Positions 11,345 through 22,518 of a DNA stretch of 64,000 nucleotides are shown piece by piece. A model generated the notes under the pieces. That model saw only the letters and a program-made list of their open reading frames with translations. It was not told the DNA's origin and did not search any database. Made by a program: the position numbers and the translations under genes. Each line of letters starts with the position of its first letter. Within the stretch, counting starts at the first letter, position 1. The stretch is from Penium margaritaceum (Eukaryota > Streptophyta > Zygnematophyceae > Desmidiales > Peniaceae): NCBI GenBank assembly GCA_023375785.1, contig SZWC01001568.1:165859-229858 (forward strand), given 5' to 3'.

Positions 11345-11716
11345 CATCTGCCATGCCCGCTGCTCCTGCTTACTCTCACTCATCTTCCGCTGCGCCCTCC
11401 AGCCCATCATAGCTGGTTTTGAAGCCCGGCCACGCTCAAAGCGTGCCGGTCCACGAGTTGCGCTTTGGTCAAGCAATTCGCAAGCATGTTGTGCGTGCTG
11501 CAATGTTGCAGCACCACCTGCCCCTTTTCAACCATGTCCCGTGCGTAGTGGTAACGCACGTTGATGTGCTTCGTCCTCCTATGCTGTGGCTGATTATTGT
11601 TCAGCGAGATTGAGCCGGTGTTTTCCTCTTGCACCACCGTAGGCTCCTACTGCGGCACGCCCAGCTTCCCCAGCAACCTGCGGAGCCACACCGCCTCCTT
11701 GACCGCCTCGGCCAGT

Positions 11717-12132
11717 GCGATGTACTCTGCTTCCACTGTGGAGGTGGCGACGCAGTCTTGCTTTCTGTTGCACCACAAGACCGCTGTACTAGCGAGGAAG
11801 AACACATAGCCGGATGTGGACTTCCGCTTGTCCACATCGCCAGCGTAGTCTGCGTCCGTGTAGTAGACCAGACGCAAGGGGTCCGTCCGCCCCTTGCCGT
11901 AGAACCTCAAGCGCGTGCCGNNNNNNGCGATGTACTCTGCTTCCACTGTGGAGGTGGCGACGCAGTCTTGCTTTCTGCTGCACCACAAGACCGCTGTACT
12001 AGCGAGGAAGAACACATAGCCGGATGTGGACTTCCGCTTGTCCACATCGCCAGCGTAGTCTGCGTCCGTGTAGCAGACCAGACGCAAGGGGTCCGCCCGC
12101 CCCTTGCCGTCGAACCTCAAGCGCGCATGCCG
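11717..12132. repeat. Direct duplication of about 204 bp on both sides of the N gap
   Basis: 11717-11920 and 11927-12132 are nearly identical, starting GCGATGTACTCTGC in both and ending near CAAGCGCG, with only a few substitutions (for example GTAGTAGACC against GTAGCAGACC). They flank exactly six Ns. The most likely cause is two contig ends that overlap but were scaffolded instead of merged, for instance from two alleles or two element copies. Confidence 0.9.
11921..11926. other. Assembly gap of six Ns
   Basis: Six Ns inside the RNase H domain of element D, between two copies of the same 204-bp sequence. The gap length is probably arbitrary. Confidence 0.98.
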
Positions 12133-12836
12133 CGTCGCCTGCAGGTAGCGGAGGATGCGCTTGATCGCCTGCCAGTGTAGTGGCCCTGGATCGGCCACGT
12201 ACCTTCTCACTTGGCCCACCCCGTAGGCCAGGTCTGGTCGAGTCGCCACAATGGCGTACATGAGGCTGCCCACCGCCGATTGGTAGGGCACCCTTGCCAT
12301 ATCCTCCCGCTCTTCTTTTGTTTGCGGCGCCATTGCCGCACTCAGTTCACAGGTCGTGGAGACTAGACTGCCAACTGGTTTGCAGTCCTCCATGCCGTGC
12401 CGCTTCAGCACCTCGGCCACGTATTTGGCCTGTCCTAGCTCAAGCGTGCGCGCCCTCCGGTTCCGCGTAACGCTCACCCCGAGGTAGTACTCCAGCTCCC
12501 CCATGTCTGTCATGTGGAATCTGCTGCTCAGCTGCTCTTTCAGCTGCTGTAGGCTCGGCAAATCCGTCAAGCACACAATCAGGTCGTCCACGTAGAGTGC
12601 AACGATCTGATGGAGCTGTTTGTCGCGCCGCACGTACACGATGTGATCCGCCTCACATCGCTTGAAGCCAAGTTGTGCATTGAAGCTGTCCATCTGTCGG
12701 TACCAGCATCTGGGCGATTGTTTTAGCCCATACAAGGACTTCTGCAGCTTACACACCTTGCCCTCCGGCGCCTCCACCCCCTCTGGCACTTCCATGTAGA
12801 TCTCTTTGTCTATGATGCCGTTGAGGAAGGCCGACT

Positions 12837-14933
12837 TTACATCCATTTGGTGGAGCTCCATGTCCTTTGCGGCCGCCACCGCAAGGATCGCCCGGATGCT
12901 TGTGAACTTGGCGACGGGAGTAAACGTCTCATTGTAGTGCTCCCCCTACGCTCTGCGTAACCCTTTGCCACCAGCCGCGCCTTGTATTTTTCAACCACAC
13001 CCTCCTTTGTGAACTTGGTCTTAAAGAACCACTTTGAGTCGATGACCTTGGCATCTTTCGGCCTGTCAACCAGCTCCCACGTATCATTTTCCGTGATGGA
13101 CGCCACCTCCAATTTGATGGCTGCATCCCATTGATCCCCTTCGGGCCGTGCAAGCGCCTCTTGCACGGTAGTCGGCTCCGTTGGTGCAGCTAGCATACAC
13201 CGCGTCATGCCAATCCATCGACCGGTGCTTGCGTCAAAGCGCTTCCCCACTTTTCGCTGCCTCCCGCTGCAGCGCGGTATTTTTGGTGGCGCATCGTCGC
13301 TCTGCTGAGATCCCTCCAACTCAGCATGCTCCGGTGAATCATCGACTGGACGGCTCCCCAAGGATCTCTCTTGCTCTGGCGAAACATTGCCCGAACAACC
13401 GGCGCCTACGGTGGATTTTCCATCGACGCCCGATGCACACTCTGCCCAGAGTGTGCGCCTTGGCACCCTCGGTGCCTCATCCGCCGGATCCTTCCGGTGG
13501 ATCTCCTCATCAGCTTGATTGTCATCGGAGTCCTCCGCGTCGGCTGCCACCGCTGGTGCACCTTCGCGATCTGATGCCGCATCCTCAACTTCGACGTCTG
13601 CCGGCTCCTTCTCGTAGTCAAGGAGTTGGAACCACTCCCCCGTCTTTGGGGAGTCCACCACGCCCGCGTCGTTGCTGCTGATGTAACTCTGCTGCTCGTC
13701 AAACTTGACATCTCGGCTGCGGACTACCTCCTCCTTGCGCATGTCGTAGAGCCGGTACGCCTTATGCGTGCTCTTATAGTCAAGGTAGAGATACGAATTT
13801 GCCCGCGGCTCCAGCTTGCTGTCACGCCTCTGCGCAACCTACACCACCGCGTGCGCCTTGCACCCGAACACTTTCAGGTGTGCCACACTTGGCTTGCGCC
13901 CGCTCCAAACCTCCTGCGGCGTCTTCCAGCCGCTCCTCCCCTTCAGCACTGCTGTGGGAGTGAGGTTGATGGTGTAGCTTGCCGTACGCACAGCTTCCGC
14001 CCAGAAGCTTCGCGACAATTCCGCATCCACCAACATGGTCCGTACCATGTTCAGCAGCGTCTGGTTCACCTGCTCCGCCACGCCATTTGACTGAGGCAAA
14101 TACGGTGTAGTTTGTTGCCATTTTATGCCCTGCTGCTTCATCCACCCGCTACAGCCCACGTACTCTCCGCCGTTGCCGCTGTGTAGCGCTCTGACCTTCC
14201 GGTCAGTCTCCTTCTCCACCGCGGCGACATACTCCTTCAGCCGGTCCAGGACCTCGCCTTTCAACTTCATGAAGTACACGAAGAGTTTTCTGCTGTAGTA
14301 ATCAATGAAGGTGACAAAGCAACGCGCGCCGCACTTTGACGCCGTCTTGAATGATCCGCACACGTCGCTGTGCACGACCTCTAGCAGGTCCAAGACGCGA
14401 TTCACGTTCTCGTTGAACGGTTTGCGTCGCGCCTTGCCCAAAATGCAAGGCTTGCACTTTTTGTGCACTACTGCATCTGTCGCCTCTTCCGCACCGTCGA
14501 TGACGAGGCCGCGTACCAGCTCGCGCTTCGCCATCTCCTTCACGACTGCGGGTGAGGAATGCCCCAGTCGTCGGTACCAGAGCTCCAGATCAGCTCCCCC
14601 TCCTTTGGCCAGGTTGACGGTGCGTTCTTGCGAGTCTGCTGAATCAGTCGCCACGGGGATCACCTTGGTCTCCACGATGTAGAGGCCTCCCTCGCGCTTA
14701 GCCTCCAGCACGGGCTCGCCGCCACCGTCCTTCCGCACGACTGCCCCTCTTCTCCTAAAGACCACCTTGCACCCCTTGTCAGTCAGGTGGCTAACACTTA
14801 GAACATCAGCCAAACCGGGTACATGCTGCACGTCCTTGATGACGCGCTGCACCCGCTTTCCACCAACCACCACCTCCACGTCCATGTCTCCTTGGCCAGC
14901 CGCCGGCTCGACCTTGTCGTTCGCAACCACCAT
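12837..14933 (-). pseudogene. Element D integrase with linker and RT start
   Basis: The frame 14933-13839 has the protease tail (VPGLADVLSVSHLTDKG), the GAG-pre-integrase finger (LWYRRLGHSS ... CKPCILGKA), then the integrase core with HSDVCGSF, ALHSGNGGEYVG and NGVAEQVNQTL. The second catalytic acid, normally SDNGGE, is glycine here, so strand transfer would be lost. A TAG at 13839-13841 is followed in the same frame by an acidic linker and the RT start (13742-12837: SKWFFKTKFTKEGVVEKYKARLVAKGY). The single gag-pol frame is otherwise kept, which suggests decay by few hits. Confidence 0.85.
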
Positions 14934-14972
14934 GGATATTCTGGACTTGGTGTAGTTGATGAACCCGACCTT

Positions 14973-15846
14973 CTAGACCTGGGTATGCTCCTCCGCTCCA
15001 AAGTCAAGGCATCGCCGGTTGGCCTTCTTGAGGTAGTGGTTTTGAGTGCCGTTGAGGAGCGCCTTCTTGCCTTTGGCATCCTTGCCGCCGCCCTTTGCCT
15101 CCTCGGTGCACTCACGGGCCCAATGGCCCTCCTTGTTGCAGTTACGGCACGCATCCTTCTTAGTGCCCTTCTTTCCGCCGCCATGTCCGCCACCTCCCTT
15201 GGCCCCGCTTCCGCCGCCACGCGTTTTGGTGACGAGGGCCGATGAGGATAACAAGGACTCCCCGCAGCTCCGTCGCTACGCCTCGTTGCGGATGTACTCT
15301 GCGACTGCGCCATAGGTGAGCTTGTCCTCTGCCCATCCTCCCAAGACTGTAATGAGAGGGCTCCAACTATCAGGAAGGGCCATGAGGAGGGCCATCACCT
15401 GCAGCTGCGTGTCGATCTTCCACCCCACGTTATTGCATTGTGAGGCGAGTGACTCGATCTGCTACATGGCGGTGATGACATCATCTCCCTCCTCGATTCT
15501 CACCATCAGGAGTCGCTTCATTGCGAAGATTTTGCTCGCCAGCAACTTGGATTGATGGATTGCACAGAGTTTTTGCCAAGCTTCGGCTGCCAGCTTGCAG
15601 CCCTGGAAGTTAGCCCCAGTGCGACTCGACCGTCCCGAACACCAGCAGCATGAGCGCCTCCGTGTTCTTCTTTGCGAAGGCCTCCTTCTGTGCTTCCGTC
15701 GCCGTCGCTTCGTCGACGACTTCCGTTCCCTTCATGACATCCAGCAACCCCTTATGCACGAGGTGCAGCTCGAAGTGCCACCTCCATAGCCTGTAGCCAG
15801 GGCCACCTGCATACTTCTGAATGGGCTGCGTCTCCTTTTGCGCCAT
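14973..15846 (-). pseudogene. Element D gag with zinc knuckle and altered protease start
   Basis: An ATG at 15846 begins MAQKETQPIQKYAGGPGYRLW, and the frame runs to about 15610, where an extra T compared with copy C causes a frameshift right after GTVESHWG. The downstream part (15254-14973) has an intact knuckle CRNCNKEGHWAREC (C-x2-C-x4-H-x4-C). The protease signature, which is CLDSGAEEH in C, reads CLDFGAEEH, and a TAG follows at 14973-14975. C and D therefore carry complementary defects: C keeps the protease motif, D keeps the knuckle. Confidence 0.85.
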
Positions 15847-15983
15847 TTGCGCAGTCTTCAATTCTGGGACCTCAGAGCTTGACGACGATGTCGTCCCTGA
15901 CGACAGTCCCGTCCGTCGTGAAAGCCGTGAGCGATGCGTAGACCGGTGGGCCCATAACCCTTTGTCAGATAACGGCCTTTGGG

Positions 15984-16894
15984 TGAAGGCAGTTCCAACG
16001 TGGCCCGACGAGTCTACTGTGTGTTCACGGCTATCTTTTGTGCGGGTTCTAAGCCTAAGCGTGAGCTTTCTGGTCGCCCCACGCAATGTTTCTGGGAGTT
16101 GAAGGCATATTGTGAGACAGTCACTTTTGCAAAGGGGATAACGTGATTTTTGCATTACTTTTTGAACATAGACATGATTTGATCATTTGTAGGGCTAGTC
16201 ATGAGATCTCCAACGCACCAAACTGTGCGCGATTCGGATAACCGTAGCTCCCGCTGCGTTAGTCGAAGCGCAGCACCCCAAACCAGCCGCTCACTCGGCG
16301 GCACGCACCACGTCGCCCGCCGAGGCGCCTTCACACATCAAGGACCCATCAAAACGCCATTCCGGAGGCGCAGATGTCCCTACGCGTAGTGGCGGCACCC
16401 CTTGCGTCTTTGGGGTCTGTTTCGATGAGTTAATCATCGAGTTTGGTGATGGGGATGGATGTGGGTCGAAACCTGTTCGCGGACCTGCAGTCGGAATTTC
16501 GACCAAGTCCCGAAGTAACAAACAGTACTCCTGAAATCCGGCGGATCATCCACCGGACGCCTCGGCAGATCTTCCAGAGCAAAATCCCCAGATGGCATTT
16601 TGTTACTCGTTCCGGTCAATTATTCACCGGAAGTTGAACCGCGGGCGGCTCCCAGAACGGCCGCGCATACCCCAACTTTGGAAGCCCATATCTCCCTCGT
16701 TACTAGTCTGATTCCGGCGAAACAACTTCCACCGGATTAAGTGACCCGTCAAATTCTAGAGACAATCCTCCATTTTGAGGATCCAAGCAATCCTCGAGTC
16801 GCCAGATTTGTCCACAAGGATTTTTCTCTCTCTAGCGGCTCGACGGCGCCTCCCGGCACCGCACTTGGGCATGCAGATGGGCAAATCTTCAACA
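15984..16894 (-). repeat. 5' LTR of element D
   Basis: 911 bp, matching the central LTR end to end. On the minus strand it begins TGTTGAAGATTTGCCC at 16894 and ends TTCA at 15984. The primer-binding site after it is unclear: GGCCGTTATCTGACAAAGGG is conserved in both copies a few bases downstream, but I cannot assign it to a tRNA. Confidence 0.85.
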
Positions 16895-18062
16895 GTGATT
16901 GGGGCTGCCGGCTCAGAGGGATTGAGGGATATGTCACCTGGAAGTGGCAGGACGGAGGACGGACTCACCACTCCCCCATGTGACGGGATAGACACGGACG
17001 AACCGGAGCGAATAAGGTTGCAAGGAAACAGGTCCTCCAAGATGTGGGCACCGCGGGACTCAACGATGCAGTGCTGGGAGATATCATAGAAGCGCCAGGC
17101 CTTGGACTGACGAGAGACAACGAGGAAGGTGCACAGACATCTGCGGGGGACGAGCTTGCCGCCCTACTACGGAATGGGCAGCCACACAGTGGCCATGCAG
17201 AACCAGACACGGGTCGGGCGGAGGTCAGCGTGCTGACCGCACCAATGCTGGTACGGCGTAGACTGGTGGGGAAGGGGACCGTGGGAAATCCGGTTCCAGG
17301 CCCAGGTCATGTACGCCATGGCTTCAAAAAAGAAACCATCTGAGAGACCTGACTCGACCCGCATGGTGCGGACGGTATCGGCCATGGTACGGTTCCACTG
17401 TTCGGAGACACCGTTCTAGGCAGGCGTGTAGGGCGCAGACGTTTCATGGTGGATCCCACGGGATGCGAGAAAGGTTGTGGTCTTACCCATGTATTTACCA
17501 CCACGATCAGAGCGAAAGCGGCAAAGAGAGCAGCCACACTCGCGCTTCGCAAGGAAAAGCCAGTCCAGGATGGCTCAGGCAACATCGCTCTTCTGCCCAA
17601 GGCAGAAGACCCAGTGGTAGCGAGAATAGTCGTCAATGAGGGTGAGGACATAGCAGCCATGCTCGCCGACGGACTTGGTGGGGAGAGGGCCCATGACATT
17701 TGAATGGTCAACGCGAGAGGGGCGGATGCATGGGAGGAAAACAAAGGGTACGTGGGCCGGTGTATCTTCCCTTGAGTGCAATCAATGCATTCGGTGGGCC
17801 ATGGGAGAGGGAAAGTCTCCGGGTCAAGGCCCTTGGCCGACTGGGTGCGGAGCATGCTGTCTACGGTGGCAGAGTGGACATGGCACAGGCGGCGGTGCAA
17901 GAGGCGGGTGTGCTCAGGAGAGAGCGTGCTGGTGACAAACACATGGCATGTGGCGGCCAACAGGGAGGAGACGGAAGGAGAGGAGGAGAGGCGAGGTACA
18001 TGCCACAGGTTGCCACGGGCGATGTTGTGCAGTACGACAAGACAAGACGGAGGCAACGACAC
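16895..18062 (-). pseudogene. Element B/E integrase and GAG-pre-integrase
   Basis: The reading 18062-17700 contains RLLHRRLCHVHSATVDSML and CIDCTQGKIHRPTYP, the zinc finger upstream of the integrase. In another frame, 17781-17575 gives VDHSNVMGPLPTKSVGEHGCYVLTLIDDYSRYHWVF, the start of the catalytic core. The usual first acid in HSDVMGP is asparagine here. The C-terminal part (17385-17167) has MAYMTWAWNRISHGPLPHQSTPY. The last residues before 16895 are Ser/Pro-rich and continue in the linker at 9267. Confidence 0.8.
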
Positions 18063-18074
18063 AGTGCCAACACC

Positions 18075-18545
18075 TCAGGAGTGCACAACGTCCATGCTCA
18101 TGCGGTCAAGGGTAGTGACAGACAAGAGACTGAGCTCGAGACCTGGGACAAAGAGGACATCGGTCAAAAAGACGTCACCGACGAGACCACGGAAACGAAC
18201 GACGCCAACACCACGGACAGGCAACGCCTGTCCGGAGCCCGTCCGGACACCGGAGACATCGCCTACAGGACCGAGCATACTAAAGGCCTCACGAGAGGCC
18301 GTCATGTAATGCGTTGCCCCGGAGTAGATGATCCAGGTCTCAGCAGGGTCCTGGACCGGGGTCGCCAGATCGCTAACGGTCACATGGCAACAAGCAAGGG
18401 ACGCACACGCGGTGGACGGAGGCGCATACCGAGACTTCCAATCGTCAAGCCACATAACGTTGCCAAGGAAAGGGGTAGAGGAGACCATGGGAGACAACGA
18501 GACAGACAAGGAAACAGGACACGACCGCAGCTCAGTCTCAGTCAT
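18075..18545 (-). pseudogene. Element B/E aspartic protease
   Basis: The frame gives ETWIIYSGATHYMTASREAF, then GVRTGSGQALPVRGVGVVRF and LTDVLFVPGLELSLLSV. The family hallmark is WIIDSGATHHMT; here the catalytic aspartate is tyrosine (IIYSGAT), so the enzyme could not process the polyprotein. The remaining fold landmarks match element A closely. Confidence 0.85.
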
Positions 18546-18641
18546 GTAGGGCTGGGCAAGAGAGCAAGAGGTGATGCAGCTCGCATTTCACTGGGGAGGA
18601 GGGCGAGGCAGGTTGAGCTGGATCGCGATGAACTGCTCCAG

Positions 18642-20269
18642 CTAGCGCTCACGGGAGGACGGCCTGGGAGAGTAGATTGAGTGCGGAGTGATGGCACCAT
18701 AGCCCGGGTAGGAGGAGGACTGTGCCGGCGAAGGAAACGGAGGCGTTGACGGCTGCGGATGGTGCGGCTGCGGCACTGGTGTCGGCTGGACTGGCAAAGC
18801 GACCGGAGTGGTGGAGCTACTGGACGATTCCGAGGTGTCAGAGCCGCCGATAGCTATGGTGGCACAGGTGAGATGAGGCTTCCGCTGGCGTTGCATGGTG
18901 GCGATGACGCGCGCGCATCGTCCGTCGGTAGAGGGTACGTGTACCACCCATGTCCGGGCTAGCCACAGTTGTGGCAGACTGAGCCGCCACCATTGGACCC
19001 GGTCGAGGGCTACTGCTGTTGCTGCTGCTGACCCTTGCCTTTCTTGTTCTGATGCTTCTTCTTCCCCGACGACGATGAGGTAGCTGTGGCGGGGGAGGCA
19101 ACGGCCACGTCGGCGACGGCAGGGGAGGCGAGAGCCTCCGTGCGTTGGAGTTGGGACTCCAGACGAGCTTCCTCAATGCGGAGGAAGAGCTCATATGCCC
19201 AGGGCATTAGGGTACCCTAGGCTCCCATGGTGGAGAGGACGTCGTGAGAGCAGTGCACAAAGACGTCCGTGTATGCGACGGTGGCACTGCCCTTGATGGT
19301 GAGGAGCGCGACCAGAGGGAGTGGGGCAAAGGTGCCGAGGCGACGAAGGATGTCCTTTGCCCGCTGCCAGTAGGCGGTGACCGTCTCGGTCTCCCCCATG
19401 TGCAGGGAGTTGAACTCTCGTAGCAGGCGGCTGGTCTTAGCCTTGCTGGACATGCATTGGAGACGAGTGAGGACGTGCCACGCAGCTGCAGGGTCTGGGG
19501 TGGCGCCAGCGGTGAAGTCATTGAGGAAGGGCTCTAGGGCGAGGCGGGAAGCCAGAGCGACAAGGACTAGAGCACGTACAGCATGACCAGCGTCATGCAA
19601 CTGGTCGGCCAGGGTGGGGTCATACAGGAGGGTGTAGTATGCCCACAGTCCCTCATCTTGCGCCCAGATCTAGAAGCTGAGCTCCCAGCTCCGAAACTGC
19701 TTGCCAGCCTAAAACAGCGGCGGCGGCGTCTCAAAGTTCTTCTGCCTGCGACCGGCGCGAAGAGTGGGGCCAAGGACGAAGGTCACCGTCTGCCGCTGGC
19801 GCTGAGTCTGCTGCTACGCTAGGTAGTGCGTGGCAGCAGACACAGCTGGGCTGGCGTGCCTTGGAGGGATGAATAGTGGCAGTGCACTGGTGGCAGTCTG
19901 GGAGGCCAATGGCTGCAGTGCTGCAAGCTGCTACGTCAAGACGGCGAGCTATTGCTGAAAAGCAGCCAGGGGGTCATGGTTGCCACCAATGACACCATAG
20001 GCTGCTAATGCTGCTCCTGCCGTTGCTCCTGCTGCTGCTGCTACTGCTACTGCTCCTATTGCTGTTGCTGCCGCCGCTGCTGCTGCAACTACTGATGTTG
20101 CTGCTGCTGCTGCTGCTGCTGTTGTTGCTGTTGCTAATGCTGTTGCAGCCGCTATAAGAAACGGGGGCTGGGGGTCCCCCCAGCAGAGGAGGACCCCTCC
20201 CCATGGGGGCTGCCAGCCATGGTTTGGTGCCCCTTGGTTTTGTTTTGTTGTTGATGTCAGTAGTGACAT
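18642..20269 (-). pseudogene. Element B/E gag, with simple-repeat N-terminus
   Basis: The best gag segment is 19600-19217: ALASRLALEPFLNDFTAGATPDPAAAWHVLTRLQ and LLREFNSLHMGETETVTAYWQRAKDILRRL, the copia gag capsid helices. A tail with Lys/Gln/Ser runs (19207-19010) and a Ser/Pro-rich stretch (18947-18642) follows. A knuckle remnant, CHNCG followed by a stop, is readable near 18970. The N-terminus beyond 19950 is poly-Ser/Asn and poly-Ala, translated from GCT/GTT runs, so the real start is uncertain. Confidence 0.7.
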
Positions 20270-20700
20270 CAGCTAAGGGCTGCTGACGTCAGCAGCTGCC
20301 GCCGCATTATCTGCAAGGAAATTGCTATAAATGACTCCATGCCCACCCTTTGGCTTTCGACCCCTTCCCCCCCCTTTTATTTGTGTTCATGACATCAACA
20401 GTGACGTCAGCAGCGGCGGTTGTTAGGGCCGCTGCTGTAGCTACTGCTACTAGTGGTGGTGGTGCTACTTCTGCTGCTGGTGGTGGTGGTGGTGGTGGTG
20501 CTGCTGCTGCTCCTGTTGCTATTGCTACAACTGCTGTTGCTGCAGCTACTGCTACAACAGCTACTGCTGGTGTTGCTATTGCTACTGCTGCTACTGTTGC
20601 TGCTTCTCCTACGGCTGCAGTTGTAGCAACAATTGCTGCTGCTGCTGCTGCTGTTGTGGGCTGCTGTGGCTGCTACAGCAGCTATGGAAGTTGCTGCAGC
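19985..20700. repeat. GCT/GTT-rich trinucleotide tracts, element E
   Basis: Two dense tracts, about 19995-20155 and 20405-20700, are made of GCTGCT, GTTGCT, GCTACT and GGTGGT triplets. Between them lie TGACGTCA-type sites. Long apparent frames of Ala/Thr or Ser/Asn here come from the triplet composition, not from a conserved protein. Confidence 0.75.
20251..20410. promoter_or_regulatory. TGACGTCA-type palindrome cluster in the element E leader
   Basis: TGACATCA at 20264-20271, GCTGACGTCAGC at 20282-20293, TGACATCA at 20390-20397 and TGACGTCA at 20402-20409. The same sites appear in the leader of element A in the same position relative to gag. They could bind bZIP factors or be a structural remnant; no test is possible from sequence alone. 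Confidence 0.4.
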
Positions 20701-20889
20701 TGCGTCAGAGAAGCTGGTGGGTTGGGTTTTTTTTGTTTTGTTTTTTTCTCTATCTTTTGCTGTCACAGTGGGCTCCGCTGCTCGTTGTGGGCAACGGGCG
20801 GCAAGCCCGCTCTTTGCTGCCAGCAACAGGCTCGCTACCCGCAGCCCGTGGCTCACGGCAAGCTGCAGGCTGCGAGCAGCAGCAGCCGC

Positions 20890-21863
20890 TGTTGGCGGTT
20901 AAAAATTGCCCCTACGCATGCCCAAGTGCGGCGCCGGTAGGCGCCAACGAGCCGCCAGAAAGTGGAAACTCCGCGCCGGCGGATCTGGCGACTCAAGGAT
21001 TGCTTGGATCCTAAAATGGATGATTGCCTCTGAAAGTTGACGAGTCGCTGAATCTGGTGGAACTTGTTTCGCCAGAATCGAACAAGTATCAAGGGAGATA
21101 TGGTCCTCCAAAGTTGGGGTGTGCGCAGCGGCTCTGGGAGCCGGCTGCTACTCGAAATCCGGTGGATAATCGACCGGACCGAGTAACAAGAGTACCATGT
21201 GGAGAAATTGCTCCGGAAGGCTTGCCGAGGCGTCCGGTGGATAATCCACCTCATCAGGTGGATCATCCACCGGATCCTGTAGTGCAGGTTGTTACTGAGG
21301 GACTTAGCCAAAAACCTGGCTCGGCGTCCGAAACTCAGTATTACGTTTTGTTACTTGGGAACTTGGTCAAAAATCTGACTGCAGGTCCGCGGACAGGTTT
21401 CGAACCTCGTCACACCCCATCACCAAACTCGACGCAAAAGTGGGCAGTGTGCGTGGAAACAGTGCAGGGGACCCCAACACCACGTGCAATGGGATCTATG
21501 CCTTGGGAAAGGCGCTTCGCACGTGAAGGAAGGCACCACGGTGTGTGCACGCCATGGAAGCGTCAGGCGTTTCTGTGGTGGGTGATACCTGCGCTTCGGC
21601 AAGCACAACTTAGGCTACGCTTGGCCGAATTGCGCACGGTTTGGTGCATTGGAGAGCTCATGACTAGCCCTATAAATGTTGTGATCATGTCCATGTACAA
21701 AACATAACGCAAAATGACGTTATCCTCTTCGCAAAACTGACTGTCTCAAATCCTCTCCCACATAGCGTGAGGTGACCAGAAAGCTCACGCTTCATCTCCG
21801 AACTTGCCCAGACATGCCGTGCAAATGCTAGACGGCCAGAGCCACGTTGGAACAGAATTTCCA
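20890..21863 (+). repeat. Solo LTR of the C/D family, inverted
   Basis: From TGTTGG at 20890, the sequence follows the minus-strand reading of the LTRs at 11332 and 16894 (for example TTGCCCCTACGCATGCCCAAG-type start, GGCGCCGG, GATCATCCACCGGA), so it has opposite orientation. It ends near AATTTCCA at 21863 (or CCAACA at 21866). It carries a TATA-like CCTATAAATG at about 21670, which is mutated to CTACAAATG in the other copies. No internal region and no clear target duplication are seen, so it is probably a product of LTR-LTR recombination with later edge decay. Confidence 0.8.
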
Positions 21864-21879
21864 ACATTGGCTGCTGACG

Positions 21880-22230
21880 GCAGCTGCTCGCTGCTGCTGC
21901 TGCTACAGCTGGCTGCTATTGCCACTTGCTGCTGCGGCTGCTGTAGCATGCTGCTGCTGCTGCTGCTCGTTGCCGCTGCTGCTCGCTGGTGCTACTGCTG
22001 CTTGCTGCCATTGCTGCTGCTACTATGGGCTGCTGCTGCTGGCTGCCGGTGCTGCTTGTTGCTGCGGGCTGCTGCTGTTGTAGGCTACTACGAGCTGTTG
22101 CAGGTGCTCGCTTCTCCTGCTGCATGCAGCTGCTATTGGCTGCTGCTGGCACTGCTCGCTGCCGTTGCCTGTGGCTGCCGCTGCTACAGACTGCTACTGC
22201 TGCTTGCTGGTGCCAGTCACTGCACCTGGG
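21880..22230. repeat. GCT-rich tract next to the primer site of element E
   Basis: Dense GCTGCTGCT and TGCTGGCTGC runs continue the leader of element E after the inserted solo LTR. The plus-strand reading gives Leu/Cys/Ala-rich artefact frames. Confidence 0.7.
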
Positions 22231-22503
22231 TAACATTGCAACGTGCGTCGTCACCCGGAGGTGTTGGACGCGGCCTGCCGCTCACCTCCTCACGTCACGC
22301 GTGGGGGTCAATGCTGCCAAAAGAAAATCGTCAGCATTTCCCCTAGCCCAGTGGCCGTGGGAAAAAATCTTGTACCGCCACCAGGTGGGTAAATGCTGTC
22401 AGAAAAACTCTGGCAGCATTTCCCCTGCACTGGCGCGTATGGGGGTCCGCCGACGTTGTTTGGCACCTGAACGCCAGTCTTCTACTGCTGCTGCTACGCT
22501 CTA

Positions 22504-22515
22504 GCTCTGATACCA
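22504..22515 (-). other. Primer-binding site of element B/E
   Basis: The minus strand reads TGGTATCAGAGC, an exact match to the standard initiator tRNA-Met primer site. Three bases separate it from the CCA that ends the LTR. Confidence 0.85.
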
Positions 22516-22518
22516 ATC

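Larger units (their letters stand above)
11407..12955 (-). pseudogene. Element D reverse transcriptase and RNase H
   Basis: One long frame (12879-11647) carries MDVKSAFLNGIIDKEIYMEVPEG, SLYGLKQSPRCWYRQ, the catalytic box ALYVDDLIV, SAVGSLMYAIVATRPDLAYGV and the RNase H with YTDADYAGD and STVEAEYIALAEAVKEAVWL. The RNase H tail (11637-11407) has HINVRYHYARDMV in a frame separated by a stop. It is the best-preserved pol in the window. The RNase H half appears twice because of a duplication across an N gap, so its true form cannot be judged. A single-base change near 12950 puts it out of frame with the integrase segment upstream. Confidence 0.85.
9268..16894 (-). mobile_element. Tandem copia block C/D: LTR, gag-pol, LTR, gag
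   Basis: Minus-strand order is LTR (16894-15984), gag-pol D (15846-11407), LTR (11332-10422), then a second gag C (about 10250-9268), which stops at the host element boundary. Both LTRs are 911 bp by my alignment of their ends. The two gag copies match across their whole shared length. This is the structure expected when two elements share a central LTR through LTR recombination, or a remainder of a tandem insertion. The left LTR that C should have is missing, so the left edge at 9268 is a break within gag-pol rather than an LTR end. Confidence 0.8.
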
